Positions 7,222-15,993 of a stretch of 64,000 nucleotides of DNA are shown one piece after another; the first letter of the stretch is position 1, and each line of letters starts with the position of its first letter. This stretch comes from Desulfomicrobium baculatum DSM 4028 (GTDB lineage: Bacteria; Desulfobacterota; Desulfovibrionia; Desulfovibrionales; Desulfomicrobiaceae). The notes beneath the pieces were generated by a model. That model ran no database searches. It was given only the letters and a program-made list of their open reading frames with translations, and was not told where the DNA came from. Both the position numbers and the translations under genes were made by a program. The DNA lies in contig NC_013173.1 in the NCBI RefSeq assembly GCF_000023225.1, positions 2,792,501 to 2,856,500 of the forward strand, read 5' to 3'.

Positions 7222-9194
7222 GCGCGGCAAGCCCCGCTCGATTCACCCATGCGGGAAAGCAGAAGCTGATAGTTGCGCACTGTGCGGCTACGAAAACCGG
7301 CTTCGCAATAACTGAAATAATACTCCCACTTGCGCAAAAAATTCTGATCAAAACCCAGCCTCGTGACCTCGTCGCCGCGGGCCATGAGCGCCAACCGCCA
7401 CAACTCCAGGGTTCGGGCGTAATGCAGTCCTATATCCTCCATGCGCGTGATACCCAGCCGGCTCCGTGCGCCCATGGCCTGGGCCATGGCCCCGATGGAC
7501 GGCAAATGGCCACCGGGAAAAATGTGCTTACGTATCCAGTCCGATCCCAAGCGGTAAGCCCGGTATTTCTGGTCGGGCATAGTGATGACCTGCAGTACGG
7601 CTCGCCCGTCCGTAGCGAGCAGGCGCTCAAGCGTCTGAAAATACAAGGGCAGATTTCGATGTCCCACGGCCTCAAGCATCTCGATGGAAACAATGGCGCT
7701 AAAACTGCCCTGCACATGACGATAGTCGGTCAAGAGAATGCTGATCCTGTCTTCCATGCCCTCTTCCAGAACCCTGCGCGTGGCCCACTCGAACTGCTTT
7801 TTCGAAATGGTGATACCCGTCACCCGGCAACCTGTGCGCCGCACCGCTTCCAGTGCAAAGCCGCCCCAGCCGCAACCGATCTCCAGCACATGGTCGTCCG
7901 CACCGATGCCGGCCATGTCGATGATGGCCTGCATCTTGGCGAACTGGGAATCTTCAAGAGAATCCTGTTCGTTTTGAAAAATTCCTCCGGAATAGGACAT
8001 GGTCGAATCCAGAAAGAGCCTGTAAAAGTCGTTTCCCAAATCATAATGTTCGCCAATGTTGCGCCGACTCCCGGCGACAGTGTTGGGGCGGCGCAGATGC
8101 GACATGAAATTAAGCGCTCTCCCGGCCAGGGCAGGCCAGAAACGCCGATCATTCAAGACATCTTCCCGCTGCGCCAACAGGCAGAGCAGTCGGACCAGTT
8201 CCGGGCTGCTCCAGTCACCGTCGACATAGGCCTCCCCAAAACCGATATCCCCGGACAGCATGACGCGGCTGAAAAAACGCGATCTGTGCACCAACAGACA
8301 AGCCCGAGGTTTGCTTCCGGGCGGACCAAAATTTTCTTCACCTCCGTCCGGCAGAGCCAGGATCAGCTGTCCATGATCCAGCTTCCGAAAAAAACGTTTC
8401 AAAGCCCATTTGCCAAAGGCCTCAAGCACCGTTGGCGGAGCCTGCCTGATCGTCATGGACGAAAGCGGCTCGGGTTTTGGATGAACCGCAAGTTTCTTGC
8501 GGAAATAAAGCCGCGCCGCCTGAACGACGATACGCGGGAAGGTCAGGGCGGCCCGCAGGGGGTGCCCCAGGACCATCAGCGCCAGATTGCGGCTGATCAT
8601 TGGCCGGGCCGTGCCGATGAACGAGGCTTTGAGAGCCTGCTGGTCGTCAAGAAAATACGTGATGGAGATGGCAAGCTCTTCCCCGGGTTCGGAGAACAGA
8701 AACTCGTAACGCCCACGGCGCGGAAAAAAAGGGGAGACGTGAAAAGCCTTTTGCGCTGCAAAGCGTCCGTGCTCGTCCTCTGGCGCGAGCACGTAGAGGT
8801 GGGTCTCGCCAAAAGTATTGTTGACCTGCACCAGGACGCAGGCGAGGCGGCCGGAGGAGTCATAACAGTAAAAGAAGCTGGCCGGGTTGAATATGTAATG
8901 AAACTGGCGCAGGGCCGTGATCAGCACGATACGCGAGGGTGCAAGATCCACCCCGTTTTCGTGCAGGGCACGCAGCACCTTTTCCCGCAGCCCCGCGCGT
9001 CCACGATAGAGATAGTCACGATCGTGCAGGGCCAGGGGCCGCAATCGGTTGTGCCCGAACCAGCGCGTGGCGGCATCCAATCGGTCCAGTTCGTCAACAT
9101 CCAGGGCATACAGATGCAGGTCGTAATCAAAGCCATGCTCAGCCTCATGGGTGCGCGCATGACTCAGGGTTCCGACATAAATCCGCGAATTCAT
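7218..9194 (-). CDS. DUF1365 - cyclopropane-fatty-acid synthase-like fusion protein
   Basis: A 658-residue two-domain protein. Residues about 1-230 are DUF1365 (opening MNSRIYVGTLSHARTHEAEH, with YIFNPASFFYCY). Residues about 245-658 are a CFA-family SAM-dependent methyltransferase with HYDLGNDFYRLFLDSTMSYS and SAM motif VLEIGCGWGGFALEAV. These domains are normally two adjacent genes. Three positions differ from classical CFA synthases: YSCAY is YSGGI, the EHVG motif is EAVG, and the LLHTIG region is LQVITMPDQ. That places it with CFA-like enzymes of furan or methylated fatty-acid loci rather than with Cfa itself (inference). AGGAGG lies 5 bases before the ATG at 9194, which overlaps the upstream stop as ATGA. 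Confidence 0.92.
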   Translation of the reverse strand: MNSRIYVGTLSHARTHEAEHGFDYDLHLYALDVDELDRLDAATRWFGHNRLRPLALHDRDYLYRGRAGLREKVLRALHENGVDLAPSRIVLITALRQFHYIFNPASFFYCYDSSGRLACVLVQVNNTFGETHLYVLAPEDEHGRFAAQKAFHVSPFFPRRGRYEFLFSEPGEELAISITYFLDDQQALKASFIGTARPMISRNLALMVLGHPLRAALTFPRIVVQAARLYFRKKLAVHPKPEPLSSMTIRQAPPTVLEAFGKWALKRFFRKLDHGQLILALPDGGEENFGPPGSKPRACLLVHRSRFFSRVMLSGDIGFGEAYVDGDWSSPELVRLLCLLAQREDVLNDRRFWPALAGRALNFMSHLRRPNTVAGSRRNIGEHYDLGNDFYRLFLDSTMSYSGGIFQNEQDSLEDSQFAKMQAIIDMAGIGADDHVLEIGCGWGGFALEAVRRTGCRVTGITISKKQFEWATRRVLEEGMEDRISILLTDYRHVQGSFSAIVSIEMLEAVGHRNLPLYFQTLERLLATDGRAVLQVITMPDQKYRAYRLGSDWIRKHIFPGGHLPSIGAMAQAMGARSRLGITRMEDIGLHYARTLELWRLALMARGDEVTRLGFDQNFLRKWEYYFSYCEAGFRSRTVRNYQLLLSRMGESSGACRA

Positions 9195-10465
9195 CCATTC
9201 CTCCTGAATTGTTCCACGGCATTGTGACTGGAGCGGACCGCGTCCTCGTGGAATCCGAAACCGAAATAGCTGCCGCAAAAATAGGTGTTCCGGCGTCCGT
9301 TCAGGGACGAAAGCAAGCTCTGGGTAGCCATGGATTCCCTGGTGTAGACCGGATGATGATAGACCAGGCTGGCCAGAACCTGGGACTCATCATGAGGGCT
9401 CGGCCGGTTGAGGGTCACCATATACTGTTTCCGTGCGGCCAGACCCTGAAGAAGGTTCATGGCGTAGGTGACAAAAACCCGCGACTCCTCCTCGGCCTCC
9501 CGGCGAAAATTCCAGCAGGCCCAGGCCCTGGGCGATGGAGGCAAAACCGAGACGTCCGTGTGCAGGACCGTCGTATTCTCCTCGTAACGCCACGCCCCGA
9601 GATGCCGCGACTCCTCGGGTGAAGGATCGCCCAAAAGGCGCAGAGCCTGATCGGCATGGGCCGCGATGAAGACGTCATCAAAAATACGGGGCTCCTCGCC
9701 CACGACCTCAACGCTCACCCCCGCAGCCGTGCGCAGGACCCTGGCAATGGGCGCATCAAGTCTCACCGTTCCGCAAAAACGGCGCAAAAATGCCCGGACA
9801 TAGCTGGAGCTTCCGCCGGAAACCGTTCTCCAGCGCGGACGATCAAGTAGGGAGAGGAGGCCGTGATTATGGAAGAAACGCAGGAAGGAAAGAGCCGGAA
9901 ACTGCCCCACCCGGCCGGCCGGAGTCGACCAGATGGCTGCGGCCATGGGCAAAAGGTAGTTCTCGACCATAAAGGGCGAAAAGCGATGGCGGAGCAGGTA
10001 TTCGTCCAGAGTGCCAAGCTCCTGTCCGCCCTTGAGATCCGCCTTGCCCTGACGGCAAAAACGGGCAATCTCGACCAGAAAACGGTAATAGCGCGCCGAA
10101 AACAAATTGGATCGCTGGGCGAAAATCCCGGCCAGGTCCGTACCGGCATAGGTCAGCCCTGTGCACTCGCAATGGAATCCGAACGACATCTGTGTTTCCC
10201 GGGACGGGACTTCGAGCTCTTGCAAGAAATTGATGAAAAGCGGGTACGTGGCTTCATTGAAGACGATAAAGCCCGTGTCCACAGGCGTCCCCTCGTCCGG
10301 ACCGTCCGGTACGGAGACGGAATGGGTGTGACCACCCAGATAATTCTCCTTCTCGAAGATGGTCACCTCGCGGGTGTCTTGCAGGAGATGCGCTGCCACA
10401 ATCCCGGCCACGCCCCCGCCAATGACGGCCACTGTCTTTTTGGCGTCAGTCCTGTTTTCTTTCAT
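9191..10465 (-). CDS. FAD-dependent amine oxidase-like oxidoreductase
   Basis: A 424-residue NAD(P)/FAD-binding flavoprotein of the amine oxidase/phytoene desaturase superfamily. The N-terminus carries the Rossmann motif VAVIGGGVAGIVAAHLL followed by FEKENYLGGHTHSV, typical of the cyclopropane-fatty-acid-locus oxidoreductases. The C-terminus has the FAD-closing segment YFCGSYFGFGFHEDAV. The likely substrate is a membrane acyl chain that a partner has methylated or will methylate; this is inferred from its place between a CFA-like enzyme and a membrane reductase-like protein. Its start overlaps the upstream DUF1295 stop by 4 bases and its stop overlaps the downstream start, so all three are probably translationally coupled. 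Confidence 0.92.
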   Translation of the reverse strand: MKENRTDAKKTVAVIGGGVAGIVAAHLLQDTREVTIFEKENYLGGHTHSVSVPDGPDEGTPVDTGFIVFNEATYPLFINFLQELEVPSRETQMSFGFHCECTGLTYAGTDLAGIFAQRSNLFSARYYRFLVEIARFCRQGKADLKGGQELGTLDEYLLRHRFSPFMVENYLLPMAAAIWSTPAGRVGQFPALSFLRFFHNHGLLSLLDRPRWRTVSGGSSSYVRAFLRRFCGTVRLDAPIARVLRTAAGVSVEVVGEEPRIFDDVFIAAHADQALRLLGDPSPEESRHLGAWRYEENTTVLHTDVSVLPPSPRAWACWNFRREAEEESRVFVTYAMNLLQGLAARKQYMVTLNRPSPHDESQVLASLVYHHPVYTRESMATQSLLSSLNGRRNTYFCGSYFGFGFHEDAVRSSHNAVEQFRRNG

Positions 10466-11277
10466 GCAAGATCCGTATCGTCGCCGCCTGCGGGGCGGGC
10501 TTCTGGAGTACGTGGGGGCCAGGGAAAAAAGGCGCTGGTGACATTTTTATAGGCTTCGAACTCGGGCTGCCCCCTGTACTTCTCTTCAAGCATGGGGATG
10601 CCAGAGACTTTTAAAAGCAAAAATCCGATGAGCACGGGGCTTACAAGGCCATACCAGCCATGCTCGGAGCCAAGACCAAGAAAGAAAAAACCCCACCACA
10701 GCAACGCTTCTCCAAAATAGTTGGGATGCCGGGTATAACGCCAAAGCCCGGTGGTCATGATGCGTCCCTTGCTGTCCGGACCCTGCTTGAAACGGACGAG
10801 TTGCCAGTCACCTACGGCCTCGAACAGAAAACCGACTGCAAAGAGTGCCGTGCCCAGAATATCGGTCCAGACCAATCCGGGCCCGGGCCAGGCAATGGCC
10901 AGCAGAACAGGCATGGCGACCAGAAACACGACCAGTCCCTGCAGCATGTAAATTTGCAGGAAACTACGCCAGACAAAGGTCTCTCCCCACTCCTGTCGGA
11001 AATTCCGGTAGCGAAAGTCCTCGCCGCGCCCCCGGTGTCGCAGGCCGATATGCAGCCCCAACCGCACGGCCCAGACACACAGCAGACAGAGCATCAGCAG
11101 CGGCCTGAAATGCATCTCTGCTCCACCCGCAAGCCAGGCTCCGAGGCAGGCCAGCACAAAGGCCGGGCCATAGGCAATGTCGATGAGGCTGTTGTCGCCG
11201 GCGCGCGTCCCGATGACGAACATGGCGTTCATGGTCAAAAGCAATGCCACGGCCGCACCAAGCATCACGACGGTCAT
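10462..11277 (-). CDS. DUF1295 / steroid 5-alpha-reductase-like membrane protein
   Basis: A 271-residue integral membrane protein of the DUF1295 family. It shares its C-terminal fold with steroid 5-alpha-reductases and isoprenylcysteine methyltransferases. The diagnostic segment GLWRYTRHPNYFGEALLWWG lies at about 185-205, preceded by DSKGRI, and family members use this region for NADPH or SAM. There are about seven hydrophobic segments. AAGGAGG precedes the ATG. It is the second gene of the operon, 22 bases after DUF2177. Reduction of a lipid double bond or a lipid methylation are both compatible; the sequence does not decide. Confidence 0.9.
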   Translation of the reverse strand: MTVVMLGAAVALLLTMNAMFVIGTRAGDNSLIDIAYGPAFVLACLGAWLAGGAEMHFRPLLMLCLLCVWAVRLGLHIGLRHRGRGEDFRYRNFRQEWGETFVWRSFLQIYMLQGLVVFLVAMPVLLAIAWPGPGLVWTDILGTALFAVGFLFEAVGDWQLVRFKQGPDSKGRIMTTGLWRYTRHPNYFGEALLWWGFFFLGLGSEHGWYGLVSPVLIGFLLLKVSGIPMLEEKYRGQPEFEAYKNVTSAFFPWPPRTPEARPAGGDDTDLA

Positions 11278-11299
11278 GGGCCTGGACCTCCTTGAAGTT

Positions 11300-11707
11300 T
11301 CAGTTCAGCCGCGCGCCTATGAGGTAGCTGCCTGCAGCGACCAGGGTGCACAGGACCGTGCCCCACGCGATATCGACGACAACGACCGCCACCGGCCAAT
11401 CCCGCAAGGTTGCAAGGTTGGTCAGGTCATAGGTCGCGTATGTGAAAAATCCGAAAAGAGCACCAAACAGGCAGGCCCGGACCAGAGACTGCGCTTCCAG
11501 ACCTGGGCGGACTGCAAAAATAAGGATCCCAGCGATATAGATGAAATAGAAGGCGAACGCCGCAGGCCAGTTGACCTCTGGGCTCAAGAGATGATGCAGG
11601 TTGGTTTTGTAGAAATTTCTGGCCACAAACCCGAGCCAGACCATGTCAATGGCAAAGAAGACAGGGATGGTGAACAGATAGAGCTTGATCCAAAAAAAAA
11701 GACTCAT
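11300..11707 (-). CDS. DUF2177 family membrane protein
   Basis: A 135-residue inner-membrane protein with four hydrophobic segments and the DUF2177-type sequence YDLTNLATLRDWPVAVVVVD. The start is set at 11707 (MSLFFWIK), because GGGAGG lies 7 bases upstream. An in-frame ATG two codons earlier is too close to that site, and a longer 5' extension has no ribosome site. It is the first gene of the lipid operon. Function is unknown; DUF2177 genes are often found with CFA-like and FAD oxidoreductase genes, so it probably assists the same pathway. Confidence 0.88.
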   Translation of the reverse strand: MSLFFWIKLYLFTIPVFFAIDMVWLGFVARNFYKTNLHHLLSPEVNWPAAFAFYFIYIAGILIFAVRPGLEAQSLVRACLFGALFGFFTYATYDLTNLATLRDWPVAVVVVDIAWGTVLCTLVAAGSYLIGARLN

Positions 11708-11792
11708 GACCATACCTCCCTCATGATTGCACGCGGAGCCTTCCCTTGCCCTGCCGAAACGCCCGTTTGCTGACGGACTGCGGGAACAAAAA

Positions 11793-11815
11793 CGCCCGGT
11801 GACAACCACCGGGCG
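11793..11815 (-). terminator. Terminator of the 11850-12230 gene
   Basis: A 9-bp perfect GC-rich stem (11793-11801 with 11807-11815) is followed on the minus strand by TTTTTGTT. It sits 35 bases after the stop of the unknown Cys protein gene and separates it from the lipid operon. Confidence 0.85.
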
Positions 11816-11849
11816 CAATCATTTTATTATTAAGGAGCAGTTTTTTTCT

Positions 11850-12230
11850 TCAGCCTCCGAAAGAACCGGCGCCGATCACTTCCATGGCCTTGGTGTAGTG
11901 CACTCTGAGCTTGCCCATCTTGTCACCGAGATCTTTCTCGACGGGCCCCATCTCCAGCGGGCACTCCGCTTCAAGCTGGGCTGTTTTTGTTTCAATCTCG
12001 CGTACCAGAGCCTTTATTTCGGCGACAGCATCAACCAACGCACCCCTATCCTTGTCTCCGAGGTCCAGGAAACCGACCATTACGTCGTAAAGAGTCGCTT
12101 TCCACGCATTAAGTTCACGCTCAACGCCCTTGCAATAGCCTTTCACGGCTAATTTTTTCGCTTCTTCAGTCGCACAATTCTCAATAGCAGAACACGAAAA
12201 ACAAGGTCCTGGGTAATCCATGTTTACCAT
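11850..12230 (-). CDS. Unknown 126-residue protein with N-terminal cysteine cluster
   Basis: Not recognised. The first 35 residues hold four cysteines (CFSC, then C at about 19 and 33) in a pattern that could bind a metal or iron-sulfur cluster. The rest is predicted helical and charged, with two long helices (about 35-90 and 100-118), so a small four-helix protein is plausible. There is no signal peptide or membrane segment. GGGAGG precedes the ATG with good spacing and a terminator follows, so it is a real, separately transcribed gene. It is divergent from the sensor kinase, with no sign of shared function. Confidence 0.8.
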   Translation of the reverse strand: MVNMDYPGPCFSCSAIENCATEEAKKLAVKGYCKGVERELNAWKATLYDVMVGFLDLGDKDRGALVDAVAEIKALVREIETKTAQLEAECPLEMGPVEKDLGDKMGKLRVHYTKAMEVIGAGSFGG

Positions 12231-12283
12231 AGCTTCCTCCCATAAAGAGATTGATGTTTAAATTAGCAAATACGCTTAAATCA

Positions 12284-12289
12284 ATTATA
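12284..12289 (-). promoter_or_regulatory. Possible -10 element for the 126-residue protein
   Basis: A perfect TATAAT on the minus strand lies 54 bases before the start codon of the 11850-12230 gene in an AT-rich stretch. No good -35 is present at the expected distance, so an activator may be involved or the match may be chance. Confidence 0.35.
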
Positions 12290-12488
12290 GTCAATGGAAA
12301 CTATTATTGATCTTTTAATGTCACGCGATATTCTGACAAGAGGCACGTATTCATTTTTTCGGTCCAGACGATCAGACTGGGAGACGTCAACACGGGCCTG
12401 CGCATCCGCCACAGGATCAGCCCGGAAGGCAAGCCTTGCCATGACAACCACAATCCGCGATGACCATGGCGCACGCGGAGGAAACAAC

Positions 12489-14111
12489 ATGCGATCCTGG
12501 CTCCACATAATCAGCCGACTGCGGCCCGCCACCATCCAGGGCCACCTGATCCACATGGTGCTGGCCCTGGTCGTCATCCAGATTGCCGTCAGCTGGCATG
12601 TCATCTCCGGACTGACTGAAGAAATGCTGCACGAGCAGATCGGCCAGACCGCCCTGCAGACAGCCAGAACCATCGCCCAGATCCCGCGCATCAGGCAGGC
12701 GCTGATCGAGGGCGATCCACACGGAGAAATCCAGAACCTGGCCGAAAACATCCGCGCCCAGACCGGCGCGTCGTTTGTGGTTATCGGCGACAGCGCCCAA
12801 AAGCGTTATTCGCACCCGGTGCCCGAACGCATAGGCCAAACCTTTGTCGGCGGAGACACGGGACCGGCCTTGATAGAAGGAAAATCATACGTTTCCGAGG
12901 CCGTCGGCACCCTAGGCAAATCCCTGCGCGGGATGACCCCGATCTTTGGCGAAGACCACGACATCATCGGCTTTGTATCTGTCGGCTATCTCTCCGAAAG
13001 TATTCATCAATCCATTTCAGCTCACTTGGACAAGCCGCTCATGTATATCATCGGCATGAGCGTGGTCGGAATTTTAAGCGCCGTGGTCATCGCCGGGCGG
13101 CTGAGGAAACTGACTCTGGGCCTTGAGCCTTCCGAAATCACCAATCTGTATCTGGAGCGCGTCGCCGTGCTGCAGACAATCCGCGAAGGAGTCCTGGCCA
13201 TTGACCATCATGGCAACATCCGCGTCGCCAACCAGGCCGCCAGGCGTTATGCGGGACTAAGCTTTGAGGAACATTTCGCAGGCAGGCCCGTCTCCACTAT
13301 CATCCCGGAGGCAAGACTCGAACAGGCTCTGCACACGGGACTGTCCGAATTTGACCAGGAGCGGACGGTCAATGGCCAGGAGCTCATCTTCAATATCGTG
13401 CCCGTCTTCCAGAACCAGAAAATTCAGGGCGTCGTCGCCAGCTTCAGGCGCAAGGACGAGCTTGACCTCCTGGCCGCGGAGCTTTCACGAGTGCAGGAAT
13501 ACTCGGAACTCCTGCGCGTGCAGACCCACGAATACTCGAACAAGCTGCACACCATCGCTGGCCTCATTCAAATCGAAGCCTACCGCGAGGCCCTTGACCT
13601 GGTGGTCACCGAGTCCTCGGGCTACGAGGAATTCATCCGCTTCCTCGGTGAATCCGTGCCCCATCCCGTCATTGCCGCCATCATCCTCGGCAAGTACAAT
13701 CGCGCCAAGGAGCTGCGGATCAATTTCGCCATCGACCGGGACAGCACCATGGCCGATGTGCCCAAATGGATTCACCAGGAAAAAATCGTGACCGTCCTTG
13801 GCAACCTCCTGGACAACGCCTTTGACGCGGTCCTGGAGCAGCCGCAGCAATTGCGCATGGTCGAAATGTCCTTCACGGATCTTGGCAAGGACATCGTCTT
13901 CGAGATCGAGGACGCCGGAGCGGGCGTTGCCGTAGACCAGCTCGAGCGGATTTTTGAAAAAGGGGTTTCGTCCAAGGGCCGCGGACGGCGGGGAGTCGGA
14001 TTGTATCTGGTCCGCCAGCGCCTGGGCGAACTGGCCGGACAGATCATGGTCAGTCGCGGCAGTCTGGGTGGCGCGCTGTTCACCGTGGTCATCCCCAAGG
14101 AGCAGACATGA
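12489..14111 (+). CDS. CitA/DcuS-type sensor histidine kinase
   Basis: Membrane sensor kinase of about 540 residues. A first membrane segment at about 20-42 is followed by a periplasmic sensor domain (about 45-175), a second membrane segment (about 182-202), a cytoplasmic PAS domain (about 215-330) and a kinase core. The CitA/DcuS-type H-box reads THEYSNKLHTIAGLI, with H347 as the likely phosphorylation site. The ATPase domain has LGNLLDNAFDAV, EDAGAGV and GVGLYLV. The start at 12489 is chosen because GGAGG lies 7 bases upstream; the open frame extends to 12294 without a ribosome site. It overlaps the regulator gene by ATGA and lies beside dctPQM, so a C4-dicarboxylate or similar organic acid is the likely signal. 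Confidence 0.93.
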   Translation: MRSWLHIISRLRPATIQGHLIHMVLALVVIQIAVSWHVISGLTEEMLHEQIGQTALQTARTIAQIPRIRQALIEGDPHGEIQNLAENIRAQTGASFVVIGDSAQKRYSHPVPERIGQTFVGGDTGPALIEGKSYVSEAVGTLGKSLRGMTPIFGEDHDIIGFVSVGYLSESIHQSISAHLDKPLMYIIGMSVVGILSAVVIAGRLRKLTLGLEPSEITNLYLERVAVLQTIREGVLAIDHHGNIRVANQAARRYAGLSFEEHFAGRPVSTIIPEARLEQALHTGLSEFDQERTVNGQELIFNIVPVFQNQKIQGVVASFRRKDELDLLAAELSRVQEYSELLRVQTHEYSNKLHTIAGLIQIEAYREALDLVVTESSGYEEFIRFLGESVPHPVIAAIILGKYNRAKELRINFAIDRDSTMADVPKWIHQEKIVTVLGNLLDNAFDAVLEQPQQLRMVEMSFTDLGKDIVFEIEDAGAGVAVDQLERIFEKGVSSKGRGRRGVGLYLVRQRLGELAGQIMVSRGSLGGALFTVVIPKEQT

Positions 14112-14791
14112 TTACCAGAGTACTTATTGTCGAGGACGACGTGCGCATCGCGGATCTGCATCGCCGCTTCACCGAACGGGTTCAGGGCTGCGAAGTTGTC
14201 GGCATCGCCCATCGCCTGGACGACGCCCGGGACATGGCCGAAGCCCTGGAACCGCACCTCATTCTTCTTGATCTCTATTTTCCCGAAGGCCCCGGCACGG
14301 AGCTGCTGCGTGAAATCCGAACCCGGAACCTGGAGATCGACGTCCTCCTGATCACTGCCGCGCGCGAGGTCGGCACCTTGAAAGAGGCCCTGCGCGGCGG
14401 AGTTTTCGACTACCTGATCAAGCCGGTCACCGCCGAACGCTTCCATGAATGCCTGATGAAATTCTGTGCCTACCGCGCACGGCTGGGACTTGGAAACGCC
14501 ATTGAGCAACGGGACGTGGACACACTGCTCCATCCCGCAAGCCCCTGCGCGCCCATGGACAGCAATTGCCTGCCCAAAGGCATCGACGGCCTGACCTTGA
14601 CCAAGGTTCGCGGGGTGTTCGAGCAACCCGAGCCCGCCGGGCGCGGCGCGGAGGATGTGGCCGAACTGATCGGCGTCAGCCGGTCCACCGCGCGCAGATA
14701 TCTTGAGTACCTCATCTCCGAAGGCACGCTGTACGCCGATGTGGTTTACGGCAGCGTGGGCAGGCCGGAGCGCCGCTATTTCAGCCGCTGA
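14108..14791 (+). CDS. CitB/DcuR-type response regulator
   Basis: A 227-residue regulator with an N-terminal receiver domain (about 3-120; acidic pocket E9-D10-D11, phospho-acceptor D55 in LILLDLYFPEG, and the conserved lysine in DYLIKPVT). The C-terminal DNA-binding region (about 175-227) has a helix-turn-helix at EDVAELIGVSRSTARRYLEY. This is the architecture of CitB/DcuR regulators, which pair with CitA/DcuS kinases. The start overlaps the kinase stop by 4 bases. The most likely target is the adjacent dctPQM operon, whose AT-rich upstream region (about 14830-14930) could hold the operator. Confidence 0.93.
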   Translation: MITRVLIVEDDVRIADLHRRFTERVQGCEVVGIAHRLDDARDMAEALEPHLILLDLYFPEGPGTELLREIRTRNLEIDVLLITAAREVGTLKEALRGGVFDYLIKPVTAERFHECLMKFCAYRARLGLGNAIEQRDVDTLLHPASPCAPMDSNCLPKGIDGLTLTKVRGVFEQPEPAGRGAEDVAELIGVSRSTARRYLEYLISEGTLYADVVYGSVGRPERRYFSR

Positions 14792-14980
14792 GCAGTCTTT
14801 CGGGTACCGGCGCGGCCTCGATGCCGTGAACAGTATGCGCTTAATTCACAAAATGCCGCTTTTTCTCTTTACGTTCCAAACAATATTTTTTCCTCTCCCC
14901 GTCATATCCTCCGTCCATAAAACTTGAGGTCCCGTCCCCGCGCGTCCGCGCCCATAACGTTTTTTGTTGACGGAGGAGTC

Positions 14981-15952
14981 ATGAAACGTTTCTTCATGTG
15001 TGCAGTCATTGTGATCGCCGTAGCCCTGACCATCCCGGCCTTTGCCAAAACAGTGCTCAAGCTCGGCCATATCGCCGAAGTCAGCCACCCCTACGCCAAG
15101 GGCGCCGACCATTTCGCCAAGCTGGTCGCTGAAAAATCCGGTGGCGAAATGGAAGTCCAGGTCTTCCCGTCCTCCCAGCTCGGCAGCCAGAAGGACATGA
15201 CCGAAGGCCTCATCTACGGCACCATCGACATGGTCCTGACCGGCACCGCGGATCTGGGACAGTTCCAGCCCAAAATGTCTCTTTTCGACCTGCCCTTTCT
15301 GTTCAAAGACCGCGCACATGCCTACAAGGCGCTGGACACCGTGGGCATGGAACTGGGCAAGGAACTTGAACCCCGCGGCCTGAAGCTCTTGGGCTACATG
15401 GAAAACGGCATCCGCCACCTGACCAACAACGTCCGCCCCGTCAAAGCCCCGGCCGACATGGCGGGCCTCAAGATCCGCGTCATGTCCAACAAGATCTACA
15501 TCGAGACCATCAAGTCGCTGGGCGGCTCCCCCACGCCCATGGCCTTCGGCGAACTCTACTCCGCCATGCAGCAGGGCACTGTCGATGGGCAGGAAAACCC
15601 CAGCGCCCACATCTACACCAAGCGCTTCTTCGAGGTGCAGAAGTACGCATCCATGACCGCCCATGCCTATGCTCCGGAACCGGTGCTCATCTCCATGATC
15701 ACCTGGAGCAAGCTTTCCGACGCCCAGAAGACCATCATCCAGGAAGCCGCCACCGAAGCCGTGGCCTGGCAGCGTGAACTGTCCACCAACGAAGACAACG
15801 CTTACTGGGACAAGATCAAGGCCACAGGCAAGATCGAAGTCATCGAAGTCGACCGCGCCCCGTTCATGGAAGCGACCCAGCCGGTGTGGAAGGAATTCGC
15901 CCCCACTGTCGGACAGGACAACATCGACAAGGTGCTGGCCCTCGGCAACTAA
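14981..15952 (+). CDS. dctP: TRAP transporter periplasmic substrate-binding protein DctP
   Basis: Periplasmic solute-binding subunit of a tripartite (TRAP) transporter, 323 residues. A typical signal peptide covers residues 1-22 (cut after IPAFA). The DctP family core carries LKLGHIAEVSHPYAKGADHF and the carboxylate-binding arginine region GLKIRVMSNKIY near residue 165, followed by LGGSPTPMAFGELYSAMQQG. The start at 14981 has GGAGG at 5 bases; an upstream in-frame GTG/ATG has none. A terminator-like hairpin lies between it and dctQ, a common way to express the binding protein above the membrane subunits. Confidence 0.95.
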   Translation: MKRFFMCAVIVIAVALTIPAFAKTVLKLGHIAEVSHPYAKGADHFAKLVAEKSGGEMEVQVFPSSQLGSQKDMTEGLIYGTIDMVLTGTADLGQFQPKMSLFDLPFLFKDRAHAYKALDTVGMELGKELEPRGLKLLGYMENGIRHLTNNVRPVKAPADMAGLKIRVMSNKIYIETIKSLGGSPTPMAFGELYSAMQQGTVDGQENPSAHIYTKRFFEVQKYASMTAHAYAPEPVLISMITWSKLSDAQKTIIQEAATEAVAWQRELSTNEDNAYWDKIKATGKIEVIEVDRAPFMEATQPVWKEFAPTVGQDNIDKVLALGN

Positions 15953-15964
15953 CTCATTCGTGCA

Positions 15965-15993
15965 AACCCGCCCCGATTGACCCGGGGCGGGTT
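15965..15993 (+). terminator. Intergenic terminator/attenuator between dctP and dctQ
   Basis: A 10-bp stem (15965-15974 with 15984-15993) is followed by a T run directly after the dctP stop. Partial read-through would make excess binding protein over the membrane subunits. Confidence 0.85.

Noticed and set aside
7197-9227. 676-residue plus-strand open frame across the DUF1365-CFA gene
   Set aside because: Antisense shadow of a gene whose domains are clear.
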